Source: Daphnia pulex (lineage: Eukaryota > Arthropoda > Branchiopoda > Diplostraca > Daphniidae). From it: a DNA stretch of 64,000 nucleotides. The stretch is taken from NCBI RefSeq assembly GCF_021134715.1, contig NC_060020.1, positions 8,928,001 to 8,992,000 on the forward strand, given 5' to 3'. The notes under the pieces were generated by a model. That model did no database searches, was not told where the DNA came from, and saw only the letters and a list, made by a program, of their open reading frames with translations. The position numbers and the translations under genes are program-made. Positions 50,073 through 61,435 of the stretch are shown piece after piece (positions within the stretch are counted from its first letter, which is position 1; each line of letters opens with the position of its first letter).

Positions 50073-52129
50073 TGTTGTTGCTGAGTGAATAAATGAAATG
50101 AACAATATAGAATATTTCTCTTTAATGTATTTGCCATAAAGGCTTTACATACCTATCTACGTATGGTTGAGAACACAAGTGACAAGTTTTACTTTACTTC
50201 CGTAGGGACTCACTTTTGAGGTAGAGAGACAAGCTGCAGCTAAACAGTTGCCTGGGTTTCCGCAACTCATGGGGTTTGGCAACCAGAAACGGTGCACACA
50301 GATTTCTCTGTTCCAACAATCCCACTCAGAGAAATTAGAGTAAATAAACAGAAAAAAAGGTAACTGTAGGTTAAGTGGTTGACACAGAGGAGATAATTCC
50401 CCTTTTTAGCCTTTTCTTTTTTTTGTGGAGGGAACAAACATTATTTAATAGGGTGGACACTAATCAGCTCGCAAAATTTCTTGAAGTCAGCGTGGGGTAG
50501 CGGCTTTGTGAAAATGTAAGCCAGTTGCTTTTTTGTGTCAATGCTCACCACCTTGATTTCTTTCTCTTCTATGTAGTCGCGAATGATGTGGTAGGCTAAC
50601 CCTTATGTGTTTGGTTTTTGGGTGGTAGGCTGGATGATTGGCCAATTGAATTGCTGCTTTATTATCACAAAAAATGGTGACAGGACGGTTGCTTTCTAAC
50701 CCCAATTCTTGAAGAAACCACATTAGCGAAACCACCTCTCTCGACTCATCGCTTGCTGACTGGTATTCAGCTTGAGTGGTTGATGCTGCAGTTGCCTTCT
50801 GGCGCCTGCTGGACCATGAGACGGGGCCGTGTTAAAGCAAATAAATATCCAGATGTTGAGCGGCAAGAGTCAAGGTCCCCGGCGAAATTGGAGTCAACGT
50901 AGCCAACTAGTTGGAATTGGTTACTCCCACTGCTCCCACTGCTTCCGCCAAAGGCAAAGCATAATCCGTAGTGAAACGTAGTGAAACGTAGCTTTTAGGT
51001 AGGCGAGGATGTTCTTAACGGCTGCCCACTGTTGTGAACCCGGATTTTGGCAGTAACGGGCAGTCTGATTGACGGCAAATGCGATATCGGGTCGTGTCAT
51101 AGGAGTCAGGTAGTTTAAGCAGCCGATCGACTCCTGATATGGTACTTCCGCCATCGCCCCTTTTTCAGCTCTAGTGGAGGGAGACATCTCCTTTGATAGT
51201 CGGACATGGGGATCAGCTGGAGTGGTTCTCGGTTTACACTCGGCCATGTTGAATCGATTAAGCATTTTTTGAATGAAGGCGGAAGAGCTAATGTAGATTT
51301 TCCGGTCCTTTCTGTCTCTTTCAATTTTCATTCCAACGAAACGACCAGTCGGAAGCGTCCTTATTTCAAAGTGTTTGAAGAGAAAGGTGTAAACATCGGC
51401 TATCGCCTCTTTGTTGTTGCTGCACAGGAGTCCGTCGTCGACCCAAATCACCAAAATTAGAATCTCCTCCTCTCTAGAACGGAAATAAACACAGGAGTCG
51501 TGTTTGCTTCGCACAAATCCAAACTTGAGAATGAAGTCGTTGAACTTGGCATTCCAAACACCTGGAATGCCAAGGAGTGCCTGTTTGAGACCGTAGATGC
51601 ATTTCACGAGTTTACACACAAGATGTTCCTTGCCTGGTTCGACGAACCCTTCGGGCTGGGTGATATAGATGTCCTCTTTTACTAGTCCATAAAGAAATGC
51701 TGTCTTTATGTCGAGTTGTGACATCTCTAGATCGAGAACAAAGCACATAGATAGGATCACACGAAGAGAGTCGTACCTAACGACTGGTGAGTAGGTTTCT
51801 TCATAGTCGATACCTTTTGTCTGAGCATGAGCATACCATTTCGCAACAAAACGGGACTTGTACCTTGGTAGAGTAGTTAGGTTACCGAGCTTTACTTTAA
51901 AAACCCATCGAGTTCCGATTGCTTGTCTCCCTGCAGGTAATATTTCCAACGTCCAAGTGCCGTTTTTCAGGTGCGAGTAAAATTCATCTTGCACTGAAGC
52001 TGGCCAAAGATGAGCCTCATCGCAGTTCACGGCTTCTTTGAATGAAGTCGGTTCAAAGTGTTCTGAGATGTTTTCAGCATCCAGCATCAGCAACCAGAAA
52101 CGGTGCACACAGATTTCTCTGTTCCAACA
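50073..52129 (-). mobile_element. Internally deleted copia-type LTR retrotransposon
   Basis: Read on the minus strand. A 3' LTR of 246 bp lies at 50318-50073, beginning TGTTGGAACAG. Only the first 40 nt of the 5' LTR remain (52129-52090), an exact match to 50318-50279, and they are fused directly to pol. The element is bracketed by perfect 5-bp target duplications GTTAA at 50068-50072 and 52130-52134. A purine-rich tract (GAGTGGGA) abuts the 3' LTR. Gag, protease, integrase, primer site and most of the 5' LTR are missing. It sits 28 bp after the gypsy remnant. Confidence 0.85.
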
Positions 52130-52183
52130 GTTAAGTCGCATCCCATTTTTTGTCGGAGTAATAATGCACCGAGACTCTGACAA
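50460..52183 (-). pseudogene. Copia pol remnant: reverse transcriptase and RNase H
   Basis: Minus-strand frame 52183-50921 holds a copia RT: WTLEILPAGRQAIGTRWVFK, GIDYEETYSPVVRYDSLR, LDIKTAFLYGLVKEDIYITQ, KCIYGLKQ and the catalytic block LVIWVDDGLLC (usual Y-VDD, here W-VDD), then SIGCLNYLTPMTRPDIAFAV. RNase H follows in broken frames: FCDNKAAIQLANHPAYHPKT (about 50670-50610), with frameshifts near 50930, 50740 and 50600. The frame also reads back through the LTR fragment into flanking DNA, so its first ~40 residues are not pol. Not functional. Confidence 0.9.
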
Positions 52184-52349
52184 CTGAGAAACATATCAAC
52201 TTGGAATTACAATATGCACTTCATATTTTTTTTTTGTCAAGGACATTAATTACAATTTTAATTCTGAAAATCATCGATCCCTGCAAGAGTATATTTGATT
52301 CCAGACGACTTATTCAGTCTTTTGTGCTAGAATTGTAAATTACTAGTGG

Positions 52350-52422
52350 GATCGCTCATGAGCGATCTTTGGTCTTGTTGGTAATTGGTCTTGATTTCGG
52401 AATCGCTGCAGCGATCCCGAAA
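52350..52422. repeat. Pair of GATCGCT palindromes
   Basis: GATCGCTCATGAGCGATC (52350-52367) is a perfect 18-bp palindrome. TTTCGGAATCGCTGCAGCGATC... (52395-52422) is a 28-bp palindrome with one mismatched pair. Both share the ATCGCT core. Confidence 0.75.
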
Positions 52423-52766
52423 TGTTATTTGAATTAGAATTATAGTATAAATAACGGATTTTGACACCCAATAAGTAGACAATATATTTAGCTCTTTAAA
52501 GTTCTTTTTCCTCGCTACATATAACGCCCCTTTTTCCTCAGACTTTTTCCAATGTTATTTAAGAACGTAATATAACGGGCAAAATACAAAAAATTGAGCG
52601 AGGGAGCTCAACCAAAAAAAAATTTTAATTTGTGAAAAAAATACCAACAGGAGAAACAAAAAAGTTTTACGCAACATTTGATTGTGATAGCTGATGTTTG
52701 GCAAGGCTGTTTAACAAAGATTTGCAAGTAAACAATGCTGCTTGGCAAAGGAAACAAAAAAAGTGA

Positions 52767-53195
52767 CTAGCATTCTGGCAAGAGGTTCCGAACACGGTCT
52801 ATGTTGATGGTATGGTGGCGAGGGCCACCATAAATATCTGATAATGTTCGATAAACCCTGAGTGGTGCCGTACAATTTACATAAGCCTTAAGAGCCTGAA
52901 CTGAACAACAATTCGGATCAGATAGGGAGGGAATTGTAATGGTTTGTAAAGGCCCACCGTGTTGAGCTTTACTTGATTTAAGAAGAAAGAAATCGCTTTC
53001 TGAAAATTGGATAGAATGAAAACTTATAGTGACAAGTTCCGAAACGTGGAGAAGTGACGCCAAAGCAAGCAATACCGTCATTTTTTTTGTTAACAAGGAA
53101 TGGGATATATTATGAATTCTACTTAGTGTAGCCATGAATTGAATGACGAAGGATGGATCCCATGAGCAATTGTACTTAGGTTTGGGGGGATTCAA
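52767..53195 (-). pseudogene. Tyrosine recombinase fragment, DIRS-like
   Basis: A 142-codon minus-strand frame: KYNCSWDPSFVIQFMATL, LLTKKMTVLLALASLLHVSE, ISFHSIQFSESDFFLLKSSK, ITIPSLSDPNCCSVQALKAY. The layout (P-P-KP-Y---WD start, LLALAS---VSEL, then basic -KSSK, then IP----N-C-V-AL--Y) is that of DIRS-type or related tyrosine recombinases. The first catalytic Arg, normally in the -RR-SEL block, appears replaced (LLHVSEL), and the C-terminal half with the R-H-R-Y residues ends at a stop. Dead fragment. Confidence 0.55.
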
Positions 53196-53523
53196 ATTTT
53201 AACATCTATCGAGGAGATTTTTAAAATTGGGTGAATCCCAAAAACCCTCTATGGGAGGTATATGTCCATAATTTTGAGCTGGGTTTGAACTAACGCTTCT
53301 TCCATCGCATTGGCCACTTTAAGAACGCATTTGTTCTTGGATCGGCGACTCATCCATGCATCCCGCTAGAGTCAGCAAACAAACCACTGACTATCAGTGT
53401 GGCCATGCGTTTTTTTTTTGCCCTTTTATTTTGCCCCTTTAATAATTGAAAAAAAAACATGTATGAGGACCTGTTACTTTTAAAATATAAAGGAAATGTT
53501 TTTTGCATTGCCACTCAACCCTA

Positions 53524-53962
53524 ATGCCCGAACGTCCAACTATAGCCTATCCCAACTCACAGCGAAGAATCTATTATAATTGCCACGGTAAGTTTGACCA
53601 TCAGGTCTGTGTGTGTTGCTTATATTTTTTGTATTTTAACTCTGGACATATTTTGTTTATAGGGCTCGGAAATCTTTACGGTGGCTGCACTGGATTCAAT
53701 AGTAATCGAATCGGAAACATTAAGCGTTTTATGCGGATGGGGATGATAGTTTGTGAGTAGCATATATTTGTGTGCATTTTACCATTTTATTCGCATAATA
53801 ACCCACTGCTACTTTTACATTACAGACCGCCAACTAGTTGAACACGAGATCCAGAGCCTGCTCAAGAAACTTACTGCTGCTTTCCTTGCCGGCCATTATA
53901 ATTGGTTACCAATATTGCAACGATTAACACAAACGATCGCTCTTGAAAAACCACCAAATTGA
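53524..53962 (+). CDS. Small three-exon gene of unknown function
   Basis: Exons 53524-53587, 53663-53752 and 53826-53962, joined by GTAAGT...TATAG and GTGAGT...TTACAG with matching phases (1, then 1), give 96 residues ending TGA at 53962. The first two exons contain RRIYYNC and LYGGCTGFNSNRI, which recalls the YGGC-GN-N core of Kunitz inhibitor domains, but the six-cysteine pattern is absent. The third exon is a helical segment (LVEHEIQSLLKKLTAAFLAG). No signal peptide is seen, and the true start may lie further upstream. Phase agreement across two introns argues against chance; it may be a remnant of a larger gene. Confidence 0.4.
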
Positions 53963-55670
53963 CGTGTTTTTATATTTGTTCAGATGAGTAGATGACGATA
54001 CGTGTACAACATTTGATGGTTAACGGAACAATCCAAGCAAGTAGTACTGAAATTTTGAAATAGAGATATTATTCCATTATTAACCATTTATCAGTTCCAA
54101 TATTTAAAAATGTTATATAAATCGTAAGTTCATATTAAAAGAGTCACAAAAATTTCTTTGAGATACTACATGGATAGAAAATGTAATCTATCGAAACGAC
54201 AGGCACGCATTTCATAATTTTTTGTACTGGTTGTGCAACGCAATGAAAGAAAATTTTTAACTGGACAACGAGACACCGTTTTCCGATCAGGAAGAAATTT
54301 CATTGACTAGTGAGGTTGCTATGGTGACCTTTAAGTCAAGCCTCAAGGCAAGAACTGTCACATTTTGTTTTTGCAGTTTTTTTTTGCAATGTTGTGCAAC
54401 ATACAAATAGTAATTAATCCATTGAATTTGCATGCAATGTAATTTAATTAACATAAAAAAACAAATAAAAATTTCACATATATATATAACAATTTGCGAT
54501 CACATTTGTTTTTTCAATACGAATGATTCTGAGACTACTCTGCTAAATTTAGTTATTAGAAACTACTGCTAGTGGCGTTACTAAAGATTTCTTGTGCGTC
54601 AAATGCATGAGGACTATGTGAACTATGTGGATGCCGTTGTGGTAACCTTTTGGAGGATGACAAATTCGATGGATGCGGTCGCTTTGCAATTAGACGATCA
54701 TCAGACCGATACTTTTTGAAACGAGTATTGATCGATAATGGGAAAATCATCGATCGATTAAATGGCCGATACTTTTTTTGCAAATTTAAGGGAATCCGAC
54801 GTTAATTCTTCAGTTCAAATTTTATTTCTGACATCAAATAAGTAACATTAAATCGCCAATTTTTGGACATCAAAACTATTTCAAATATTTTGACTAAGCA
54901 GAAAAAAGGTATTAAAGTATACATCTGCAAAATTGTGCAAAATGAAACATTTATACGCATTATTATTTTGTATTAGAAAAACATTTTTTTTATTTAAAAA
55001 ATCATCGTAAAATCATAGTTCACGGCGATACCGACACTTTTTATCTGAACCACACCCAATAACTGAAAATCGAAAAATTGGGTATCGCTATTGTAATCGA
55101 AAATGGTTTTTCAAACTATCTGTTCGCAAGCCTGACGACCATTTATGATTGCATTGGATTTGGTAAAGTTTGTCGGGTTTGACAAATCCAAATCATTTCG
55201 ACAATTTCCAAATACCAATCAAATCATTTTGTAAAATATTTAAAAATTTAAAATCAAATCAAATGAAAAAAGAGTCAAATCCAAATCAATCCGAAATTGA
55301 TTTGATTTTGGTCAAATCCAAATCCTCCAAATCAAATCCTCTTCAAAACTTTTTTATAGAGTGGTTCGAGGTTGCCATTTTGGATACTTATTAGTCCCAG
55401 GTTGCTGCAACCACAACCCAATAAGCATTGACATTGTCTATAAGCAAAGTGTAGGAATGGAACAGAGATAAGGAGATGGCTTACTCTGTGTAAAGTCCAG
55501 CAGTCGACATTTTTCCCCCTCCTCCTCCTCAGACGACGAATTCGACTGCGCTGCTCCTAGTGGCTCGTAACAAACACAGAAACTCAATGTGTAAAATGAA
55601 TTTTTATTGAAAGAAGGAAAATGAGCTCAAGTGAGGCCAGGAGCATGGTATAGGAGTTAATGGTACGCTA
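53963..55670. other. Interval with CAAATC-rich repeat, no supported gene
   Basis: 55180-55350 is built from AAATC/CAAATC reiterations. The ORF at 54783-54556 (minus, Ser/His/Pro-rich) and the ORF at 55170-55394 translate low-complexity DNA. Confidence 0.45.
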
Positions 55671-56363
55671 GGTTGTCCCATTTTTATCAAATTTTTTAAT
55701 TTCGTCTTGGGGAACGAGATCGGGCTGTGTTGACCTTAAAAAAGAGATTTCTTTTTTTCTTAAAACAAATTAAATTTTGGCGTGCCCCTACTCAAAAAAT
55801 GTTTTTTTTTGTACCTTTTTTTGTATTATTTAATTTATTTATATTTAACGAAGTATAATTACACTTCGTGGTTTAGACAGAAATATGGTGATTATAAGAA
55901 GAGCTTATGTTCAAAATTTGAACAAAATCAGAGCTCATTGAAGGGTGACCCTGACTGAAAAACATAACTCGCTTACAGTATACGCTCGTATACGCGAATA
56001 CCCCAAAAAAATTTTATTCGTTTTTCCAACTGAATAACCGGGAAATGAACTTTTATACATGATGAAATAGTTAACATTATTGATATAATTAAAGTTCACA
56101 TTTTTAAATTACTCAAAAATGTTTTGTTCGCTATTTGGGAACGAATTTCTTCGGAGGGTATTTTTCATTGGCAACATTGTAGCCTAAAAAGGTAAAATCA
56201 TAATACTGGAAAAATGGTACTCAGCAACATTTTTTAGTAATTTCAAAACGTGAACTTTAAGAACAAAAAAATTATTTTTGGAGGAGGGGCACCCCTAAAT
56301 TTTTTTAAGGTCATAACACACCCCGATCTCGTTCCTCAAAAATTCGATTAAAATGGGACACCC
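55671..56363. mobile_element. Mariner-like MITE, 693 bp
   Basis: GGTTGTCCCATTTT at 55671 and AAAATGGGACACCC ending 56363 are inverted termini, each flanked by TA (55669-55670, 56364-56365). Similarity extends about 90 bp inward (CGAGATCGGGCTGTGTTGACC against its inverse). TA target plus a GGGTGTCCCA-type end is typical of Tc1/mariner derivatives. No transposase. Confidence 0.8.
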
Positions 56364-56365
56364 TA

Positions 56366-57249
56366 GTGGTACACGTAGAGAGAGGGCACAAATGGGAAGA
56401 AAATTGGAATCCTTGAAAGCGGCCACTGTTGCCGGGTGTGTAGCGGAATAGTCTACTTTAAAATGGAGTCTTATATGGGACTACCCCCTTTAAAGCCCTA
56501 CATTTATGTGTGTAATAAATTTCAACTTTTAACATTTGTTTATTATGTGTAGAATAAATTTTTATGCAAAGTTCGTGTAATCAATTTATAAAAAGAACGC
56601 CGAAGTATTAAAAAAAAATTAAGAAAGTGACGAAATTGCAATCGCCGAGGTATAGGGGTGTCGATTTCCTTGTTTCTTTGGCTCTTTTACCCGCAGAACA
56701 AATATATGCCGGGTTTACGGCAGTTTTTAAATTTTGTTAGGTAGTTTTAACTTTGTTTTGTTGTTTGCTTTTATTTTTCAAGCAATGCAACAAGAAAATG
56801 CGACCGACTTGCAACTTGAGAATAAATAACTTATTCTCAAATGTTAAAGTCCTCACGATGATTCATGCCCGTTGTCATGGGCAGAGACAAAGTTCTGGGC
56901 TTTTATCGAGATCTATTGTCTATGAGATCTATTATCAATTAATTTAATCTAATTTAAGTTCATTTTTGGCGAATAAACAACTGTCTAATATGTTTTAAAA
57001 TAATATTATTCGGGGGACGCTATTGTCTAGAATTTAGTTTAGTTTAAATTTTAATGGAGTTCTATTGTCCTGGAATTTTGAAAAAAAAAATCTTAGGAGA
57101 AATATTGTCCAGGAGATCTAAATGGACAGGAGATTAACAAGAAAAGGAGTTCCACTGTCTCGTTCTCGTTGTTTTTAATTATTTGCAATGTTTCTACATG
57201 TTTATTTCAGCAATTGCTATTTAGTATAACCTTACCTTTGACGTCATCC
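56366..57249. other. Interval without supported gene
   Basis: A 64-codon ORF at 56753-56947 has no recognisable motif; nothing else seen. Confidence 0.4.
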
Positions 57250-59290
57250 CGATTTCAATTATTGTTAATAGATTAATTGTGTTTGATCTCTGTTAGATGT
57301 GGTTTGATCGCTGTTAAAAACAATGATTTTTGCGGATTTTTGTTTAATCTGTGTTTGATTTCCTTTGATCTACGTTTGATCAATTTGATCCATGTTTGAT
57401 TTATAATTAAATAATTTTCTTTTATTATTTTTTTGTATAATGATAGAAAGCCAAAACTATGGGGTGCCGTTTTCTATGGGGTGCCGTTGTACCTTTTTAC
57501 CAACAAAGAAATATTAAACAATAAATTAAACATTATAATAACTTAAATCAATCGTGATCTTGTATTCTAACAGAAATCTAACATTCATTACACAATTCTA
57601 ACATTCATTTAACATTCATTAAATACCAATAACGCCGAGGTAACACTCTTTTGATTCAAATAAAACATACACAATGAAATGTAAAATTAATCAAACCATC
57701 TATCGATTAACATTAGAAAAAACAATCAATCTTTCTGGTAAGCTATTATTTAATAAACCATGTATTTGCAAACCTAACATTAAATCAAACATCATTCGCA
57801 ATCTAACAGATAAATTAATTGCGATAAATTAATCAATCATGTAATCAAACAGTTTATTTTAATAACAATTTAAAGGAAATGGATATGGTTAACATTTCAA
57901 AAATGAATATTTAATTATATTCCTTGAATCAATCAATTAACAAATGAAGTGTAGAGGCTAAGCTAAAAATTAGAAATAAAGAATCATTAAAATTGTAATG
58001 TAATTGAAGTTTGAAAAACAATTAAGGATTCAGCAAAGCGTTTATTTGTTGGGTAATAGACTCATTGGCTTTGTAGAATACTTCTCTGTCAGGCCACTAG
58101 AGGCATCATAAAATAACAGAAGTCCGCAGAAGTACTCATACGCACGTAGTAGCCTACTCATATTATATATACGCAACCGTCCGCAACAAGCAAAATTGTC
58201 CCATCACAGTTGCGCATATTGGTTGCATTTATTCGTTTTTATATCACGCTCATTTTCTGATACAAAATATATTTGGGAACGTGGATTTAAAATTTTTATT
58301 CGTTATCAGAAAATAATTTTCATATTAAAACGAATGTGAACCAACACGCGCGAATCCCGGGACACGTTCCACGAGTGCATTTTCAAAAATAAAAAAAATT
58401 TGTTTGATGACTGACTTTTGAATTTGTTTGCTACTTTAAAAGTTGTCCCTGTTCTCTGCGTGAAGCCAGTCAATTTCCCAATTCCTTATTTCTGGTAGGC
58501 CTACATGTATACGATCTGAAATAATTTTTCGTAAACATGATGGGGGCGAATGGGGATGATGGTAGATCGCCATTCTAGATATAACGTAATGGCATGAAAT
58601 ATAATGAAAATCAAGTACAGAAATTAAATTACAAAATTAGAAGTGCAACAGCATCATAATTGGTGTTTTGTGTTGCGTGATTCTGACCGCTAGATGACAA
58701 AGTTTAAAAAAGGGGCGGGGAGAAAAGAATGGGGGCAAAACCATTTGCCATATCCCATATGAGTTGTTAATGCTCCGGGGTTAGTATAGGCTACATTATA
58801 TCTGAATTTTTGTTTTATTTTTTAATTTGCCTGATTGAATAATAGATAATAGGTTTGATGCAGGTTTACGGAGCTATTATTTTACATTTGATTTTAAGGT
58901 TAGGTTTGATTGCAAATTAGATTTGATAAATCTAATATCCCAGGTTTGACGCTATGTTACCCTTTGATGTTTGTTTAGATAAGTGTTTTATATAATGTTG
59001 TTTGTTTAATTATAGATTGATGTTAAATGATAGATTTGTTGTTAAAAAGGTACAACGGCACCCCATAGTTTTCCCGAATAACAGCATATGAAAGAGTCAA
59101 ACAGCAATCAAACAATGAGGAAACATAGAGGTAACTCAAATTAATCTACCAAACTAAAATCAATCCGAATCAAACAAAGATTAAACAAAAATCAATGTTT
59201 TTAACAGCAATCAAACACATCTAACACGCAGCTAAAACAGATCTAACCGAATCAAACGTGATTTATTGATTAATAATCAATTAAATGAAT
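57250..59290. repeat. 2-kb inverted repeat with ATGGGGTGCCGTT arms
   Basis: 57250-57505 is mirrored at about 59041-59290. Landmarks: GTTAAAAACAATGATTTTTG (57315) against the inverse near 59190-59210, and CTATGGGGTGCCGTTGTACC (57474) against GGTACAACGGCACCCCATAG (59049). The ATGGGGTGCCGTT box also occurs at 57459 and inverted at about 63724. The centre is AT-rich with AATCAAAC/GTTTGATT reiterations and no coding frame. Confidence 0.6.
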
Positions 59291-60100
59291 TGTACGGAAA
59301 TTGAAACGAAGTATTAAATGACAAAAGTTGAAATAAATTGGCAAAAATATTATAATTAATTAAAGAAAACGGGAAATATGATGAATACAATAATTCGAAA
59401 AGTAAACATAAAATCAAATGGCAACATTTGTATAAAACCAATGGGCTTTTTTTTAATTACCCCACAAATGTTATAAATAAAAGTCACAATGTTCTGAAAC
59501 AACAAATGAGTGCCCATTATTCAATGAAAAATGTGTATTTAAAATTAAACATACAAACAATGAGTAATGTTTAATAAAACAAAAGGCTTTTATTGAAAAT
59601 ATTCCACGAATCTTGAATGAAAAATTCACAATTTAATAATTTAACTGAATGGAGTCAATGGACAAATGAATGAACAGTGTTCAATAAAAAAGTACATATA
59701 TTTCAAACGTGCAATACTATGAAACTCGGGAAATGTAATATTTTAGGAAAGAATTATTATTTTTCTTAAAAAAATGTCACGACCATACAAGAAATAAAAA
59801 CAAAAATGAACTAAACGTATTAGCGTGTATCAGCATAGCCTATAGCATGCAAACCGTATGTTGGTTTACTACGGCTTTACTAGGCGTCTAATGATCTACC
59901 TTAATACCCCTCAGCTAGATATTCTTATTGAAGAAAACAATTATAAATTCAAAAATGAAAATAAATAAATAAATAAAAATAAGCTAGTTACGTGAATTTG
60001 TATTTGTATTCACATAGTTTCACGTGGAATGGTGAATGGGAATGGGAATGGGCAGAAAAACAGACTAGTACCTTGGTAAATGCCTTTGGCTCTACCTGTG
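59291..60100. other. AT-rich interval, nothing recognised
   Basis: Many AATTAAA and AAATGAA stretches but no exon, ORF or defined repeat. Confidence 0.4.
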
Positions 60101-60657
60101 GTCTACCTGTAATTCGCCAACTTGGCCCTGAAAATTACAAATAAATTGCACCATGTTGTACTATAATTGTAATTAAAATACAATAGTAAAAAAACATACC
60201 AGGAGGGGGAGTACGGAACTTTTGGGAGCGTTGTTTTAATCTCGAACCACGATCAAGAGCTTCAGGAGGGACGTAACCATATCCAGGTAGCACAAAGTTC
60301 TGGGGGCCATTATAACCAGAGGCACCTCCAATTGAAATCGATTATTGTTGCCTTTCATTTTGATTCACGGACGAGCCAGCAGCCGATGAAGAGGTTGGAT
60401 AACACCCTAATTGTGGCCGAGGCGGTGTTTGTCCCTGCTGACCACCGGTAAATGATGTTGGAGCTACCACACTGCCACTTGGTGCTTTAGTTTAAACGAA
60501 TATGATACGATTCATGTTTGGCAAAATTAATAATTGAAAATGGTTTGTACTTACGGTTCGACGATGAATGGTTTTGAAGGGCAGATTGCAGGGCATAGGC
60601 CAATTGCCCACTTGCCAGTGCAGAAGTTAGTAAACGGCTAAACGCGTCGGGATCCAT
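60020..60657 (-). pseudogene. Unidentified Gln/Pro/Ser-rich gene with in-frame stop
   Basis: Minus strand: exon 60657-60555 (MDPDAFSRLLTSALASGQLA...), exon 60484-60200 (GSVVAPTSFTGGQQGQTPPR; NFVLPGYGYVPPEALDRGSR) and a third block from 60127 (GPSWRITG) whose end is uncertain. Donors GTAAG and GTATG and acceptors CTAAAG and TTTTCAG fit with phases 1 and 1. A TAA at 60344-60342 interrupts exon 2 in frame, yet the same reading frame continues with good coding character beyond it (SISIGGASGYNGPQN), so the stop is likely a recent mutation (CAA to TAA would fit the Gln run). If real, the protein ends at 81 residues. No family recognised. Confidence 0.45.
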
Positions 60658-60660
60658 TTC

Positions 60661-61435
60661 CAAACTAAACGTTTAGATGCCAGAAACGCCAACCAGCAGA
60701 CATTGAAACAAATGAAAATGGGAGGGAAGACCGGGAAAAACGGGTAGGTGCTAGATTGTCAAATTTGTTGACAATAGGTTAATGGAGGCGTTTTTATTTA
60801 TATATTTTCCGCATATAATCCCACTCGCTCCCACTTGAATTGCATCAACAATAGAAATTCGAATTCAAGTGAGTGCCGGGAGCCTAATATGTGTTACCAT
60901 GTAAAATTTTTATTAATCAACGCCCCGCGCTAGGAAAGGTATTTCCGCATGTTTCATTATCTGTTCGCCGTGCCAAAATTTCGTGAGAGGATCATATGGC
61001 ACGTCCACGTTATTGCCGCCACATCTATTCGATTGATCTAACCGAATTTTTGATCGATCTGACATAGAATTTTAAATAGACTTATATCACCAGAAAAAAA
61101 TGCAAATCAAATTCTATTTGTATTTGTTTTCCATTCACGTAAAGTGAAATTAGTCGGATGTGATTTGGTTTTTTATCGAAATGGTTTCGAATTTTCGAAA
61201 ACCATAAATTAATTTTACCGAACGAGTAGTAACTGGGTAATCGAATGGTGTTTTGAATTTTCCAAAACCAGGAATGAATTTTTAAAATCAAGTTCGAATT
61301 AGCTTATTGATTATTTTCGAAATATAGGGATGAATTGCTCATTACGCGAAAAATAATGACTTCGAAGGAATCGCGCTAGATCTAGCGCCATCTAAGCACT
61401 TATGACGCTAGCAAAGTTTTTTTGCTATTAGCTTG
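60661..61435. other. Upstream region of the small gene, left of the palindrome
   Basis: No coding feature. 61373-61388 already carries GCGCTAGATCTAGCGC, the motif that dominates the next 1.5 kb. Confidence 0.4.

Noticed and set aside
54556..54783. 75-codon Ser/His/Pro-rich minus ORF
   Set aside because: Low complexity, no splice or homology support.
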